Source of the DNA: Microbacterium sp. 8M
GTDB lineage: Bacteria > Actinomycetota > Actinomycetes > Actinomycetales > Microbacteriaceae
Reading direction: 5' to 3'
Assembly: GCF_902506375.1 (NCBI RefSeq)
Contig: NZ_LR733284.1
Span: 370,076-434,075, forward strand
Length of the DNA: 64,000 nt
How positions within the stretch are numbered: the stretch's first letter is position 1; each line of letters opens with the position of its first letter. Below the pieces are notes generated by a model, which worked only from the letters and a program-made list of their open reading frames with translations, made no database searches and was not told the origin of the DNA. Of the stretch, positions 21,483 through 29,025 are shown one piece after another. The translations under genes and the position numbers were made by a program.

Positions 21483-22465
21483 CCACGGGTGCCTCCGCGC
21501 GCGTCGCGGCGCCGCCACGATCCGCCGGACGCCGCACGTCGCGCGAAAGCCGTGGCCGCCGTGGCCGCGGCCGGCGCCGCGACACCGCTGCGGCGTTCCT
21601 GTTCCTGTCCCCCTGGCTGGTCGGGTTCTGCGTGTTCACCGCCTGGCCGCTGCTGTACAGCGTGGTGCTCTCGTTCACCGACTACGACGTCATCCAGGAT
21701 CCGTCGTTCGTCGGCGGGGCGAACTACGCGCAGCTGGTGGCGGATCCGAAGGTGCTGACCTCGCTGGGCAACACGTTCGTCTACACGGCGCTCATGGTGC
21801 CGCTGCACGTGCTCACCGCGCTCGCGCTGGCGCTGCTGCTGAACCGCGCGGGCCGGAGCGCGGGCTTCTTCCGCACCGCGTTCTTCCTGCCGAAGATGAC
21901 ACCGCCGGTCGCCGTCGGGGTGCTCTTCCTGCTGCTGTTCAACGGGCAGAAGGGCGTCATCAACGGGGTGCTGTCCTGGTTCGGGATCCAGGGACCCGCG
22001 TGGACGACGGATCCGGCGTGGGTCAAACCGGGGCTCGTGCTGATGAGCCTGTGGAGCGTGGCGGCCTCGGTCGTCATCCTGCTCGCCGCACTGCAGGCGG
22101 TGCCGCAGGAGGTGCTCGACGCCGCGGCCGTCGACGGCGCCGGGTTCTGGCGCCGCACGTTCGGGGTGGTCGTGCCGATGATCAGCCCGGCGCTGTTCTT
22201 CGTCATCGTGGTCAGCACGATCGCGGGCCTGCAGACGTTCGACGAGGCCTACGCCGCGTTCTTCGGCGCGGGCAACACCACCTACGGCAACGACGCGGCG
22301 CTGTTCTACGTCATCTACCTCTTCCAGCAGGCGTTCCAGTTCCTGGACATGGGATACGCCTCCGCCATGGCCTGGCTGCTGTTCCTGCTCATCATGGCGG
22401 TCACCGTGGTGCAGGTCGTGCTGTCGCGGCGGTTGGTGCATTACGAGGGGCGCGAGTCATGGTGA
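21479..22465 (+). CDS. ABC sugar transporter permease (MalF/LacF type)
   Basis: A membrane subunit of 328 residues with six helices and a long basic N-terminal tail (RRTSRESRGRRGRGRRRDTAAAFLFLSPWLVGFCVF). The coupling EAA loop is visible as ALQAVPQEVLDAAAVDGAGFWRRTFGVVVPMISP. The start is GTG 21479, which overlaps the stop of the binding-protein gene (GTGA). This gives tight coupling; the GTG is supported because the reading frame upstream would be the shadow of the previous gene. It overlaps the second permease by 7 bases (22459-22465). Confidence 0.88.
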   Translation: MTTGASARVAAPPRSAGRRTSRESRGRRGRGRRRDTAAAFLFLSPWLVGFCVFTAWPLLYSVVLSFTDYDVIQDPSFVGGANYAQLVADPKVLTSLGNTFVYTALMVPLHVLTALALALLLNRAGRSAGFFRTAFFLPKMTPPVAVGVLFLLLFNGQKGVINGVLSWFGIQGPAWTTDPAWVKPGLVLMSLWSVAASVVILLAALQAVPQEVLDAAAVDGAGFWRRTFGVVVPMISPALFFVIVVSTIAGLQTFDEAYAAFFGAGNTTYGNDAALFYVIYLFQQAFQFLDMGYASAMAWLLFLLIMAVTVVQVVLSRRLVHYEGRESW

Positions 22466-23382
22466 GCACGACAGCCGCACCCCGGGTGGGGCCGGAGACC
22501 CCGTCGGAGCCCGCCGCCACGAGCCTGGCGCCGGGGGCGCGACGGCCGCGCCTGCGCCGCCTCGTCGGGCGCGTCCTCACGCTGACCGCGCTCACCGTGC
22601 TCGCGGTCGTCTTCATCTACCCGTTCCTCTGGCTGATCAGCGCCTCGCTGAAGCCGCGCGGCGACGTGTTCGACAACCGGCTCATCCCGCGCACGCTCAC
22701 GCTGGACAACTACGTGCGCGTCTGGCAGGAGGCGCCGGTCGGGCTGTGGCTGCTCAACACGGTAATCGTGACGGTGCTCGCCGCGACGACTGTGACGTTG
22801 AGCAGCGCGATGGTCGCGTGGGCCTTCGCCTACTACCGGTTCCCCGGGCGAAACGTGCTGTTCGGCCTGGTCCTGGCGACCATGATGCTTCCCGGCGCGG
22901 TCACGATGATCCCGACCTTCCTGATCTGGAACGCCGTGGGCGCCGTCGGCACCCTCGTGCCGCTATGGGCGCAGAACCTCTTCGGCAGCGCGTTCTACAT
23001 CTTCCTGCTGCGGCAGTTCCTGCTCGGGATCCCGCGCGACTACTTCGACGCCGCGCGTGTGGACGGCGCCGGCCATCTCACGGTGTTCTGGCGCATCGTG
23101 CTGCCGCTGGCGCGCCCGGCCCTCGCAGTCACCGCCGTCTTCGAGGTGCAGGCGGCGTGGACCGATCTCATGCGCGGGCTCATCTACCTGCGCGATTCCT
23201 CGACGTACACGATCCCGCGGGGGTTGAAGGCCCTTATCGACGCGTTCGGATTCGGCGGAGAATGGCATTGGGAGATCATCGTGACCGCCAGCGTCATCAC
23301 CACCGTGCCGCTGCTCGTCCTCTTCGCCGTGGCGCAGCGGCAGATCGTGCAGGGGCTCAGCGCGGGCGGTCTGAAAGGCTAG
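22459..23382 (+). CDS. ABC sugar transporter permease (MalG/LacG type)
   Basis: The second membrane subunit, 307 residues, six helices. Typical MalG features are VVFIYPFLWLISASLKPRGDVF near the start, LSSAMVAWAFAYYRFPGRNVLF, and the EAA loop FLLGIPRDYFDAARVDGAGHLTVFWRIVLPLARPALA. It ends IVQGLSAGGLKG, as is usual. ATG 22459 lies within the end of the first permease. A short acidic gene follows after 15 bases, with a Shine-Dalgarno AGAAGGAAGG at the permease stop, so it may belong to the same transcript. Confidence 0.88.
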   Translation: MVSTTAAPRVGPETPSEPAATSLAPGARRPRLRRLVGRVLTLTALTVLAVVFIYPFLWLISASLKPRGDVFDNRLIPRTLTLDNYVRVWQEAPVGLWLLNTVIVTVLAATTVTLSSAMVAWAFAYYRFPGRNVLFGLVLATMMLPGAVTMIPTFLIWNAVGAVGTLVPLWAQNLFGSAFYIFLLRQFLLGIPRDYFDAARVDGAGHLTVFWRIVLPLARPALAVTAVFEVQAAWTDLMRGLIYLRDSSTYTIPRGLKALIDAFGFGGEWHWEIIVTASVITTVPLLVLFAVAQRQIVQGLSAGGLKG

Positions 23383-23397
23383 AAGGAAGGATCCGAC

Positions 23398-23568
23398 ATG
23401 AGCATGAACAACCTCGACGACGAGCGTCCGGCCGACCCGGATGCGGATCTCCGGCCCGCCGATGAGCGCGAAGCCTTCGTGGACGACGAGCGCCGGGACG
23501 GGTTGCCGGATCAGGACCCGGCCGACGTGCCGCCGCTCGACGAGTCGGAGTCGCCCGACGACCTCTGA
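23398..23568 (+). CDS. Small acidic protein, 56 residues
   Basis: MSMNNLDDERPADPDADLRPADEREAF, then repeated acidic D/E-R-x-D units, ending ESESPDDL. Almost half of the residues are Asp or Glu, and it must be disordered. GAAGGAAGG stands 8 bases before ATG 23398. It overlaps the end of the convergent DUF7882 gene by 58 bases. Similar tiny acidic proteins exist in Microbacterium annotations without function. The good ribosome binding site argues for a real gene; the overlap and low complexity argue for caution. Confidence 0.5.
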   Translation: MSMNNLDDERPADPDADLRPADEREAFVDDERRDGLPDQDPADVPPLDESESPDDL

Positions 23569-23885
23569 GCGGAGGTCTTGCCGCGGAGCACGTGCTCGGG
23601 CTTGAGCGCGATGCCCCCGGAGGTGTTCGCCGACGCGGCGAGATCGCGGATCAGCGCCGCGTCCAGCTCCGGCGCGACGGGCTCATCGAAGACGAAGCGG
23701 AGCGGGATCGACGGGTGCAGCCAGATCGTGGTGCGGCCCCTGGGCTCGCCTTCGCCGTGCTGGAAGGAGAGGGTGAAGCTCTCGTTCCGGCGCAGCTTCG
23801 TGGCGATCACGATCTTGAGGTGCGCGAGCACGCCGTCCTCGATGTGGATGGGCGACTCTGCGCCGCCGTAATAGATGACTCCCAC
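23511..23885 (-). CDS. DUF7882-family protein
   Basis: A 124-residue protein paralogous to its divergent neighbour at 24083. The shared core is YYGGAESPIHIEDGVLAHLKIVIATKLRRNESFTLSF, then GRTTIWLHPSIPLRFVF and LIRDLAASANTSGGIAL. The family is restricted to actinobacteria, and some databases label members ATP-dependent DNA ligase, which nothing in the sequence supports. I start at GTG 23885 because AGGAGG lies 5 bases before it and the family begins MGxxYY. The C-terminal tail is Ser/Gly-rich and overlaps the small acidic gene on the other strand. Function unknown; a single small beta domain with a helix is likely. Confidence 0.78.
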   Translation of the reverse strand: MGVIYYGGAESPIHIEDGVLAHLKIVIATKLRRNESFTLSFQHGEGEPRGRTTIWLHPSIPLRFVFDEPVAPELDAALIRDLAASANTSGGIALKPEHVLRGKTSAQRSSGDSDSSSGGTSAGS

Positions 23886-24082
23886 CACGACCTCCTGTCG
23901 CGTCTGCGGTTCTCGTTTCCCATCTGGGGTTCTCATATTCTCGCTCGGATCGCGCCTCCGCGCGCGCATAGCACGGGGGCGTGGAGGCCGTCGAGGGGCT
24001 GTCGGGCCGACGGCGGCCGGACCAAGATAGAAGGCGGGGATCGCGGCCGGTGCGTGGGTGAGTGAGGAGACAGAGAACGACA

Positions 24083-24421
24083 ATGGGCAGATTCAGTTAT
24101 GAGGGGCAGACGCACGTCGATCTCGACGATCGGGCACTCGCACATCTGCAGATGGTCGTCGCCAACAAGCTCCGCCGTGGTGAGCCGTTCTACTTCACCT
24201 GGAAGGACGACCCCAGCATCGGCCACGGCCGCACCTCGGTGTGGGTGCACCCCGGCTGCAACATGGTGTTCACGTACCACGGAGGCCGCCGCCCGCCGCT
24301 CAACCGGGTGTGGATCGAGGCGCTCAGCCAGCTCGCGAACACGCCTGCCGGGCTGCGTCTGATCCCCGAGCCCGCCCAGGTCGACGAGATGCAGTTCGAC
24401 GACAGCGGCCACATCCAGTGA
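24083..24421 (+). CDS. DUF7882-family protein
   Basis: A 112-residue protein, MGRFSYEGQTHVDLDDRALAHLQMVVANKLRRGEPFYFTWKDD, followed by GHGRTSVWVHPGCNMVFTYHGGRRPPLNRVWIEALSQLANTPAGLRLIPEP. The signature positions LAHLQxVxxxKLRRxExFxxxW and GRTxxWxHP are the same as in the neighbour at 23511-23885, which is transcribed divergently from a 197-bp gap. Two divergent paralogs suggest an old duplication with shared control. Known only as a conserved actinobacterial family, often induced with stress genes. No catalytic motif can be named. Confidence 0.8.
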   Translation: MGRFSYEGQTHVDLDDRALAHLQMVVANKLRRGEPFYFTWKDDPSIGHGRTSVWVHPGCNMVFTYHGGRRPPLNRVWIEALSQLANTPAGLRLIPEPAQVDEMQFDDSGHIQ

Positions 24422-24440
24422 CCCGCGGGCTCCGGGGCGG

Positions 24441-24881
24441 TCAGTCCGGCGGCTCCGCCGTTCCGGCCGTCCCGGTGCCCGAGGCGCCGGTTCCCACGGC
24501 GCCCGTCGCGTCCGTTCCGCCTTCGCCCGTTCCGCCTTCGCCTGCTCCGCCTTCGCCTGCTCCGCCCGCTTCCGAGTCATCGCTGGAGCGCTCGGGCTTC
24601 GGGGCGGTCGTGGCCGGCTGGGCGGGCTCGGCGGGCTCGGCATAGGGGTCGTCGCCCTCGGTGGCGTACGGGTCGTCCGTACCGCCCTGGCCCCCGCGTC
24701 GTGCATCGGCCGGAGGCTCCGTCCTCGCATCCTGCCGGCGCGGATCCTCCTGAGGCTCGGTGTCCTCGGTGCCCTCCTCGACGCGTTCGCGGTCCGCCTC
24801 CTCATCGGGGCGGTCCGGCTTCTCGGGCCGCGCGTGGTGCACGTTCGAGGGCAGCAGCCCCTCGTCGTAGATCTCGCTCAT
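24441..24881 (-). CDS. Disordered acidic repeat protein
   Basis: A 146-residue protein without hydrophobic core. It begins MSEIYDEGLLPSNVHHARPEKPDRPDEEADRE and then runs through Asp/Glu/Pro/Arg-rich sequence and two DDPYA units. The last third is built of short Gly repeats (GAGEGG, GAGEGG, GTGEGG, GTDATG, GAVGTG). The start MSEIYDEGLLPSNVHH is a motif I know from short Microbacteriaceae proteins, where it is the conserved part while the tail varies. The tail repeat looks like slipped-strand expansion. GGAGGACAG lies before ATG 24881. Function unknown. Confidence 0.65.
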   Translation of the reverse strand: MSEIYDEGLLPSNVHHARPEKPDRPDEEADRERVEEGTEDTEPQEDPRRQDARTEPPADARRGGQGGTDDPYATEGDDPYAEPAEPAQPATTAPKPERSSDDSEAGGAGEGGAGEGGTGEGGTDATGAVGTGASGTGTAGTAEPPD

Positions 24882-24944
24882 GATCTGTCCTCCCTCGTGT
24901 CGTCCGTCTCAACGCGCTCGCGCCAGGATCCGTGATCGTCGCCA

Positions 24945-25475
24945 TCACCGCGAGGACCTTGACAACGGGGCGCGTTCCGTGACGGCCGTCTCGCGCCCGT
25001 GCTTCGAACGCCAGACGTGCGCATGCGCCGGGAGCACCCAGATGAGGATCCCCGCGATCAGCGCGACCACCCCCGCGACGAGGGCGGCGATGCCGCCGAG
25101 CACCACGTCGAAGATGAACACCGCCACGCCGATGGCGAGCAGGGTGACCAGCAGCAGCAGGGCGATGAGGATCCGCGAGCACGTCGCGACGAGCCGACGG
25201 TCGGGGTCGCGCTCCGGCCGCTTGCGGTGCTGCACGACCGGGAGCAGGCCCAGCAGCGTCGCCACGCACGCGAGCACCACGAGCACGAGGTAGATCGCCC
25301 TGGCGTGCCCGGGGAGCTTCGTGAACATCTGCTGGAACGCCACGGAGAGCAGGAAGCCCGAGATGATCTGGGTGCCGGTCTGCGTGACCCGCAGCTCTTG
25401 CAGGATCTGCTCCCAGCGCCGCGAGACGTCCTCCTGCGACGCTCCCGCCAGGGCGGTGACGCGCGGGCGGATCAT
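24945..25475 (-). CDS. DUF6328-family membrane protein
   Basis: A 176-residue membrane protein with four helices after a cytoplasmic amphipathic start (SRRWEQILQELRVTQTGTQIISGFLLSVAFQQMFTKLP, then YLVLVVLACVATLLGLLPVV, RILIALLLLVTLLAIGVAVFIF, IAALVAGVVALIAGILIWVLP). The ELRVxQTGxQxLxGFLL...FxxxF motif marks DUF6328, a family of unknown function common in actinobacteria. ATG 25475 overlaps the stop of the Nramp-like gene (ATGA), so the two are translationally coupled. That link may hint at a role in ion balance, which is only inference. Confidence 0.82.
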   Translation of the reverse strand: MIRPRVTALAGASQEDVSRRWEQILQELRVTQTGTQIISGFLLSVAFQQMFTKLPGHARAIYLVLVVLACVATLLGLLPVVQHRKRPERDPDRRLVATCSRILIALLLLVTLLAIGVAVFIFDVVLGGIAALVAGVVALIAGILIWVLPAHAHVWRSKHGRETAVTERAPLSRSSR

Positions 25476-26860
25476 GATCCCGTCACCAGCGCGTAGATGC
25501 CGAACGCGCCCGCGATGCACATGATGACCGCGGTCGCCCAGCCGAGCGTGCGTGCGAGGGGCCCGTTGCGGTGCTCGCCCATGAGCTGCCGGCTGCCGGT
25601 GACGAGCATCAGCACGATCACGAAAGGCCCCGCCGCGATGGCGTTGATGACGGCCGCGACCACGAGAAGGCTGATCGGATCCACCCCGATGAGCGCCAGC
25701 ACGATGGCCGCGACGAGGCTCACCAGCAGGAGCGCGTAGAACGTCTTCGCCTTGTGCGGAGGGCGGTCCAGGCTCCACGGCTTGTCGAGGAGCGCGGCGA
25801 ACCCCGCCGACCCCGAGGCGGCGAGCACCGGCACGGCGAGCATGCCGGATCCGATGAACCCCAGCGCGAAGAGGATCGAGGCGTAGTCGCCGGCGATGGG
25901 CTGCAGCGCCTTGGCGGCCTCCGCCGCCGAGGTCACCGTCTTGTGATGCGCTCCCAGCGTGGCCGCCGAGCCGACGATGATGGCGAACATGATCGCCACC
26001 GAGAACAGCATCCCCGTGATGACGTCGAGGCGGCCGAGGAGCAGCATGCGACGCGCCTTGGCGGGCGGGCGCTCGTCGAGCCGGGGCGGATCGTCGCCCT
26101 TGGCGCCCTTGCGCAGCATCTCCTCGCGCTCCTCGCTCTGCCAGAAGAACATGTAGGGGCTGATCGTGGTGCCCAGCACCGCCGCGACGAGGGCGAGATA
26201 CCCCGTGTCCCAGCGGAACCCGGTGCCGAGAAGGCCTGCGCCGACGGCCCCCCAGTCGACATGCGCCACGGCGAGGACGGCCACATAGGCGAAGAGCACG
26301 AGGCAGAGCCACTTGAAGATCCGCGCGATCCACTCGAACGATCCGCGCACCACGACGAAGCCGATGACGATGCCCAGGATGAGCGACCACAGCGGCGCGG
26401 GTCCGGCGTGCAGCAGCTGCATGCCCTGGCCGATCGCGACGAGATCCGCGGCGGCGTTCACGGTGTTCGAGACCAGCAGCGCCGCCACCAGCACGGTGAC
26501 CCAGGTGCGCGTGCCGCGGCGGAAGCGCTTGCGGATGAGGGCGCCGAACGAGTCGCCCGTGGCGAGGGTCATCCGCTCGCACGCCTCCTGCACCACGATC
26601 ATCAGCGGCAGGGTGAGCGGCACGGTCCACAGCAGGGCCGAGCCGTACTTCGCGCCCGCCTGCGCATAGGTCGCGATGCCCGAGGGGTCGTCATCGGCCG
26701 CGCCCGTGACGATGCCCGGTCCGAGGCTCCGCAGCACCCGTGAGATGCGCCCCGGCTTCCCGGCCTCGTCGGCGTTCTCGGCGTTCTCGTCGTGGCCGCT
26801 GGTGCCGGCGTCGTCCGGGCGGTCCGCGGGCGGGCGCTCTGTCGCAGTGGGGTCTTCCAT
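25472..26860 (-). CDS. Divergent Nramp-like divalent metal transporter
   Basis: A 462-residue carrier with about 11 helices. It belongs to the Nramp superfamily, but the two metal-site motifs differ from Mn/Fe transporters: the first helix reads GAADDDPSGIATYAQAG instead of DPGN, and the sixth reads LGTTISPYMFFWQSEEREE instead of a Met-Pro-His-Asn motif. The missing methionine and asparagine suggest a substrate other than soft transition metals; Nramp-related magnesium carriers are a precedent. The N-terminal 40 residues are acidic and disordered. ATG 26860 lies 6 bases after a weak copy of the promoter signature. It is coupled to the DUF6328 gene downstream. Confidence 0.87.
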   Translation of the reverse strand: MEDPTATERPPADRPDDAGTSGHDENAENADEAGKPGRISRVLRSLGPGIVTGAADDDPSGIATYAQAGAKYGSALLWTVPLTLPLMIVVQEACERMTLATGDSFGALIRKRFRRGTRTWVTVLVAALLVSNTVNAAADLVAIGQGMQLLHAGPAPLWSLILGIVIGFVVVRGSFEWIARIFKWLCLVLFAYVAVLAVAHVDWGAVGAGLLGTGFRWDTGYLALVAAVLGTTISPYMFFWQSEEREEMLRKGAKGDDPPRLDERPPAKARRMLLLGRLDVITGMLFSVAIMFAIIVGSAATLGAHHKTVTSAAEAAKALQPIAGDYASILFALGFIGSGMLAVPVLAASGSAGFAALLDKPWSLDRPPHKAKTFYALLLVSLVAAIVLALIGVDPISLLVVAAVINAIAAGPFVIVLMLVTGSRQLMGEHRNGPLARTLGWATAVIMCIAGAFGIYALVTGS

Positions 26861-26866
26861 GGCGTC

Positions 26867-26905
26867 AGGCTGGCCCGCGACGCCGCGCTCCACCACCGTC
26901 TTGAC
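26867..26905 (-). promoter_or_regulatory. Weaker promoter-region signature before the Nramp-like gene
   Basis: GTCAAGACG (from 26905), 24 bases, CAGCCT (from 26872) on the minus strand; start-to-start distance 33. ATG follows after GACGCC. Confidence 0.45.
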
Positions 26906-26942
26906 GCGCGCGGCGCGACGTGGCAAAGGGGTGCCCGCGTTT

Positions 26943-26981
26943 GTCAACCCCGTCGCAGCCCCGAAGACGCCTCCGTAGCGT
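26943..26981 (+). promoter_or_regulatory. Promoter-region signature before the Rho_N-type gene
   Basis: GTCAACCCC (26943), 24 bases, TAGCGT (26976-26981); start-to-start distance 33. This is one of the two best copies. Confidence 0.7.
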
Positions 26982-27010
26982 GGCGTGCTCACGAGAGGAA
27001 GGAGATCGGC

Positions 27011-27271
27011 ATGCCCCGTCAACCAGAGCTCAAGGACCCCGAGCTCTACGAGAAGCTGCGCGACGAGGGGAACTCCAAGCAGAAGGCGGCCCGCATCTCG
27101 AACGCCGCTGCCAAGGAGGGCCGAGGCACCGTCGGCCGACGCGGCGGCGAGTCCGGCTCGTACGACGACTGGACCGTCGAGGAGCTGAAGCACCGCGCCA
27201 AGGAGCTCGGCCTGCACGGCTATTCCGACAAGAGGAAGCAGGAGCTCATCCACCTGCTGCGCGATCACTGA
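27011..27271 (+). CDS. DUF7218 / Rho termination factor N-terminal-like small protein
   Basis: An 86-residue basic protein. The N-terminal half is the DUF7218 pattern PELKDPELYEKLRDEGNSKQKAARISNAAAKEG; the C-terminal half is a Rho_N/SAP-like helix-extended-helix motif (YDDWTVEELKHRAKELGLHGYSDKRKQELIHLLRDH), a module that often binds nucleic acid. The gene has a clear Shine-Dalgarno (GAGAGGAAGGAG) before ATG 27011 and a copy of the stress-type promoter signature upstream. The role is unknown; a chromatin- or RNA-binding stress protein is a fair guess. The CBS gene follows 62 bases later on the same strand. Confidence 0.82.
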   Translation: MPRQPELKDPELYEKLRDEGNSKQKAARISNAAAKEGRGTVGRRGGESGSYDDWTVEELKHRAKELGLHGYSDKRKQELIHLLRDH

Positions 27272-27333
27272 GGGCACACGCCGGATCCGCCGATTCGGTT
27301 CAGGAGAACGAGAACGCGAGAAGGAGAATCAGC

Positions 27334-27747
27334 ATGACCACCGCTCAGGACATCATGACGCCCGCGCCGCAGTGCGTCCGTCACGACCAGACCCTCGTCG
27401 ACGCCGCCCGGATGATGGCGACCATGGATGTGGGCTCGCTGCCCATCTGCGGCCCCGAGGGCAAGCTCGTCGGCATGCTCACCGACCGCGACATCGTGGT
27501 CCGGTGCCTCGCCGCCGGCGACGATCCGAGCGCCGTCACGGCCGGAGAGCTCGCCGAGGGGAAGCCGACCTACGTCGCCGCGGACGCCGACATCAGCGAG
27601 GTGCTCCGGGTCATGCAGGAGCAGCAGATCCGCAGGGTGCCCGTCATCGAGGACCACGAGCTCGTCGGCATCATCAGCCAGGGCGACATCTCGCTGAGCG
27701 CCGCGCCGTCGGCGACCGGGGAGACCGTCGCCCAGATCTCGCAGTGA
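27334..27747 (+). CDS. CBS-domain pair protein
   Basis: A 137-residue protein made only of a tandem CBS pair (Bateman module). CBS1 spans roughly residues 5-62 (DIMTPAPQCVRHDQTLVDAARMMATMDVGSLPICGPEGKLVGMLTDRDIVVRCLA), CBS2 roughly 72-125 (VAADADISEVLRVMQEQQIRRVPVIEDHELVGIISQGDI). Such stand-alone pairs bind adenine nucleotides and act as energy or redox sensors; in mycobacteria, similar HRP1-like proteins belong to the hypoxia regulon. AAGGAGAA precedes ATG 27334. It may be co-transcribed with the Rho_N-type gene. Confidence 0.87.
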   Translation: MTTAQDIMTPAPQCVRHDQTLVDAARMMATMDVGSLPICGPEGKLVGMLTDRDIVVRCLAAGDDPSAVTAGELAEGKPTYVAADADISEVLRVMQEQQIRRVPVIEDHELVGIISQGDISLSAAPSATGETVAQISQ

Positions 27748-27793
27748 CGCGAGCGCCGGGCGCGACGGGCCGGAACGCGATCGGGCGGATCCG

Positions 27794-28519
27794 TCAGGTC
27801 GCGTTCCAGAGGTCGCGGTAGTAGGCGAGGCGCTCGCGGTCCGGCTCCACGTCGTACGCCTCGATGAGCAGGTCCTCGTACCCGGGGCCGTAATTCCAGC
27901 CCGTGCTCATCGCGGCGACGGCGATGTCGGCCCAGCGATCGGCGACGCCGAGCGCGGCGAGGTCGACGTGCGCGACAGGGCGCCCCTCGTCGTCGAGCAG
28001 GGTGTTCGGAGCGCACGCGTCGCCGTGGCAGACCACGAGGCGGTCGATCGGGGGTGCGTCGTGCAGCCGCGTCGGGACGACGACGCCGCGCCGTGCCGCG
28101 TTCTCGAGCCGGTCCGCCACCTGCCAGCTCCAGCGGCATTCCGCGACGGGCAGGGCGTCGTGCAGGGCGCGCAGTGCCGCGCCGAGCGCGCGCACCGCGG
28201 TCTCGGGGCGGGCGATCCAGTACGGATCCACCGCGGAGCGCCCCGGCAGCGCCGCCGTGATGAGGTACTCCTCGTCGGCGGTCTCGCCGTGGTCGAGCAC
28301 CTCCGGGACCGCCGTCCACGCCGCGGCCCAGCGCATCCGCTCCGCCTCGGCGGCCATCGAGGCCTCGAGGTTGCGCGGCCCCCATTTGATGATGCGGCCG
28401 TCGTCGGTGCGGAAGGTGAGACCGCCGATCGCGTTCTCCCACACCGGAGTGAGCGCGGCGGATCCCGCCAGGCTCCTCACCCGGTGGGGCACGGGCATCG
28501 AGGCGGTGGGGATGGTCAT
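27794..28519 (-). CDS. Aminoglycoside phosphotransferase-like kinase
   Basis: A 241-residue kinase-like protein of the APH(3')-type fold. Visible are a degenerate nucleotide-binding N-lobe (IGGLTFRTDDGRIIKWGPRNLEAS, with Lys), and the catalytic loop LVVCHGDACAPNTLLDDEGRPVAHVDLAALGVADRWADIAVA: HGD with Asp base, Asn five residues on, and the D-L-A in place of DFG. This arrangement is shared by aminoglycoside kinases and by kinases of small metabolites. It is convergent with the CBS gene. No resistance context is seen, so I would not call it a resistance gene. Confidence 0.82.
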   Translation of the reverse strand: MTIPTASMPVPHRVRSLAGSAALTPVWENAIGGLTFRTDDGRIIKWGPRNLEASMAAEAERMRWAAAWTAVPEVLDHGETADEEYLITAALPGRSAVDPYWIARPETAVRALGAALRALHDALPVAECRWSWQVADRLENAARRGVVVPTRLHDAPPIDRLVVCHGDACAPNTLLDDEGRPVAHVDLAALGVADRWADIAVAAMSTGWNYGPGYEDLLIEAYDVEPDRERLAYYRDLWNAT

Positions 28520-28548
28520 GGATCCATCCTGCCCTCCCGGTGTCCGGC

Positions 28549-28914
28549 TCAGCCGTCGAGCGCGGTGCGCAGCGCCTGCTCGAGCACGACCGCGTGGCTG
28601 TGCACGGGGTCGTGCGCGGCATACACCAGGGTGACCACCGGGTGCGGGCGGAGGGTGTCCGCGAGCGCGGCGAGGGCAGGCGCCGACTCGTGCGCGAGCT
28701 CGTCGCGGTAGCGGTCCGCGTACGCCTGCCACTGGGCCGGCGGCGCGTGGTGCCACTCGGTGCGCAGCTGCGGCGAGGGCGCCGTGTCCTTGGCCCAGAG
28801 GTCGATCTCCGCGCGCTCCTTGGAGATGCCGCGCGGCCACAGCCGGTCCACCAGCACCCGGAAGCCGTCGTCGGGGGCGGCGGGGTCGTAGGCTCGTTTG
28901 CGACGCAGATCCAT
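28549..28914 (-). CDS. DUF488-family protein
   Basis: A 121-residue soluble protein with the DUF488 (YeaO-type) pattern: KRAYDPAAPDDGFRVLVDRLWPRGISKERAEIDLWAKDTAPSPQLRTEWHH, YADRYRDELA and LVYAAHDPVHSHAVVLEQAL. The family is widespread, its role unknown, and it is often linked to heavy-metal or uncharacterised stress. ATG 28914 matches the usual family start (MDLRRKRAYD). It lies 29 bases upstream of the phosphotransferase gene on the same strand and may be co-transcribed with it. Confidence 0.85.
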   Translation of the reverse strand: MDLRRKRAYDPAAPDDGFRVLVDRLWPRGISKERAEIDLWAKDTAPSPQLRTEWHHAPPAQWQAYADRYRDELAHESAPALAALADTLRPHPVVTLVYAAHDPVHSHAVVLEQALRTALDG

Positions 28915-29025
28915 GTGCTCAGCAAACACCCGATTCACCGTCCGCGCGAGCGCGGATCCCGGTCGGGGGTGAGACCCAGACTCACGTAAGCTGAGACTCA
29001 GTTGCAGGTTCGAAGGAGAACAGAC

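Noticed and set aside
20097..23382. A missing ATPase taken as a sign of a broken importer
   Set aside because: CUT1 importers of actinobacteria commonly share a distant MsiK-type ATPase, so absence here is normal. The same holds for 43633-46815.
24955..24963. A further GTCAAGGTC copy of the promoter signature before the disordered acidic protein
   Set aside because: It lies inside the DUF6328 coding region, and the hexamer 33 bases downstream (GATCCT) does not resemble TAGCGT.
27794..28519. Aminoglycoside resistance gene
   Set aside because: The kinase fold is present, but there is no resistance context and the sequence does not match a known resistance subgroup. It is kept as a general phosphotransferase-like protein.
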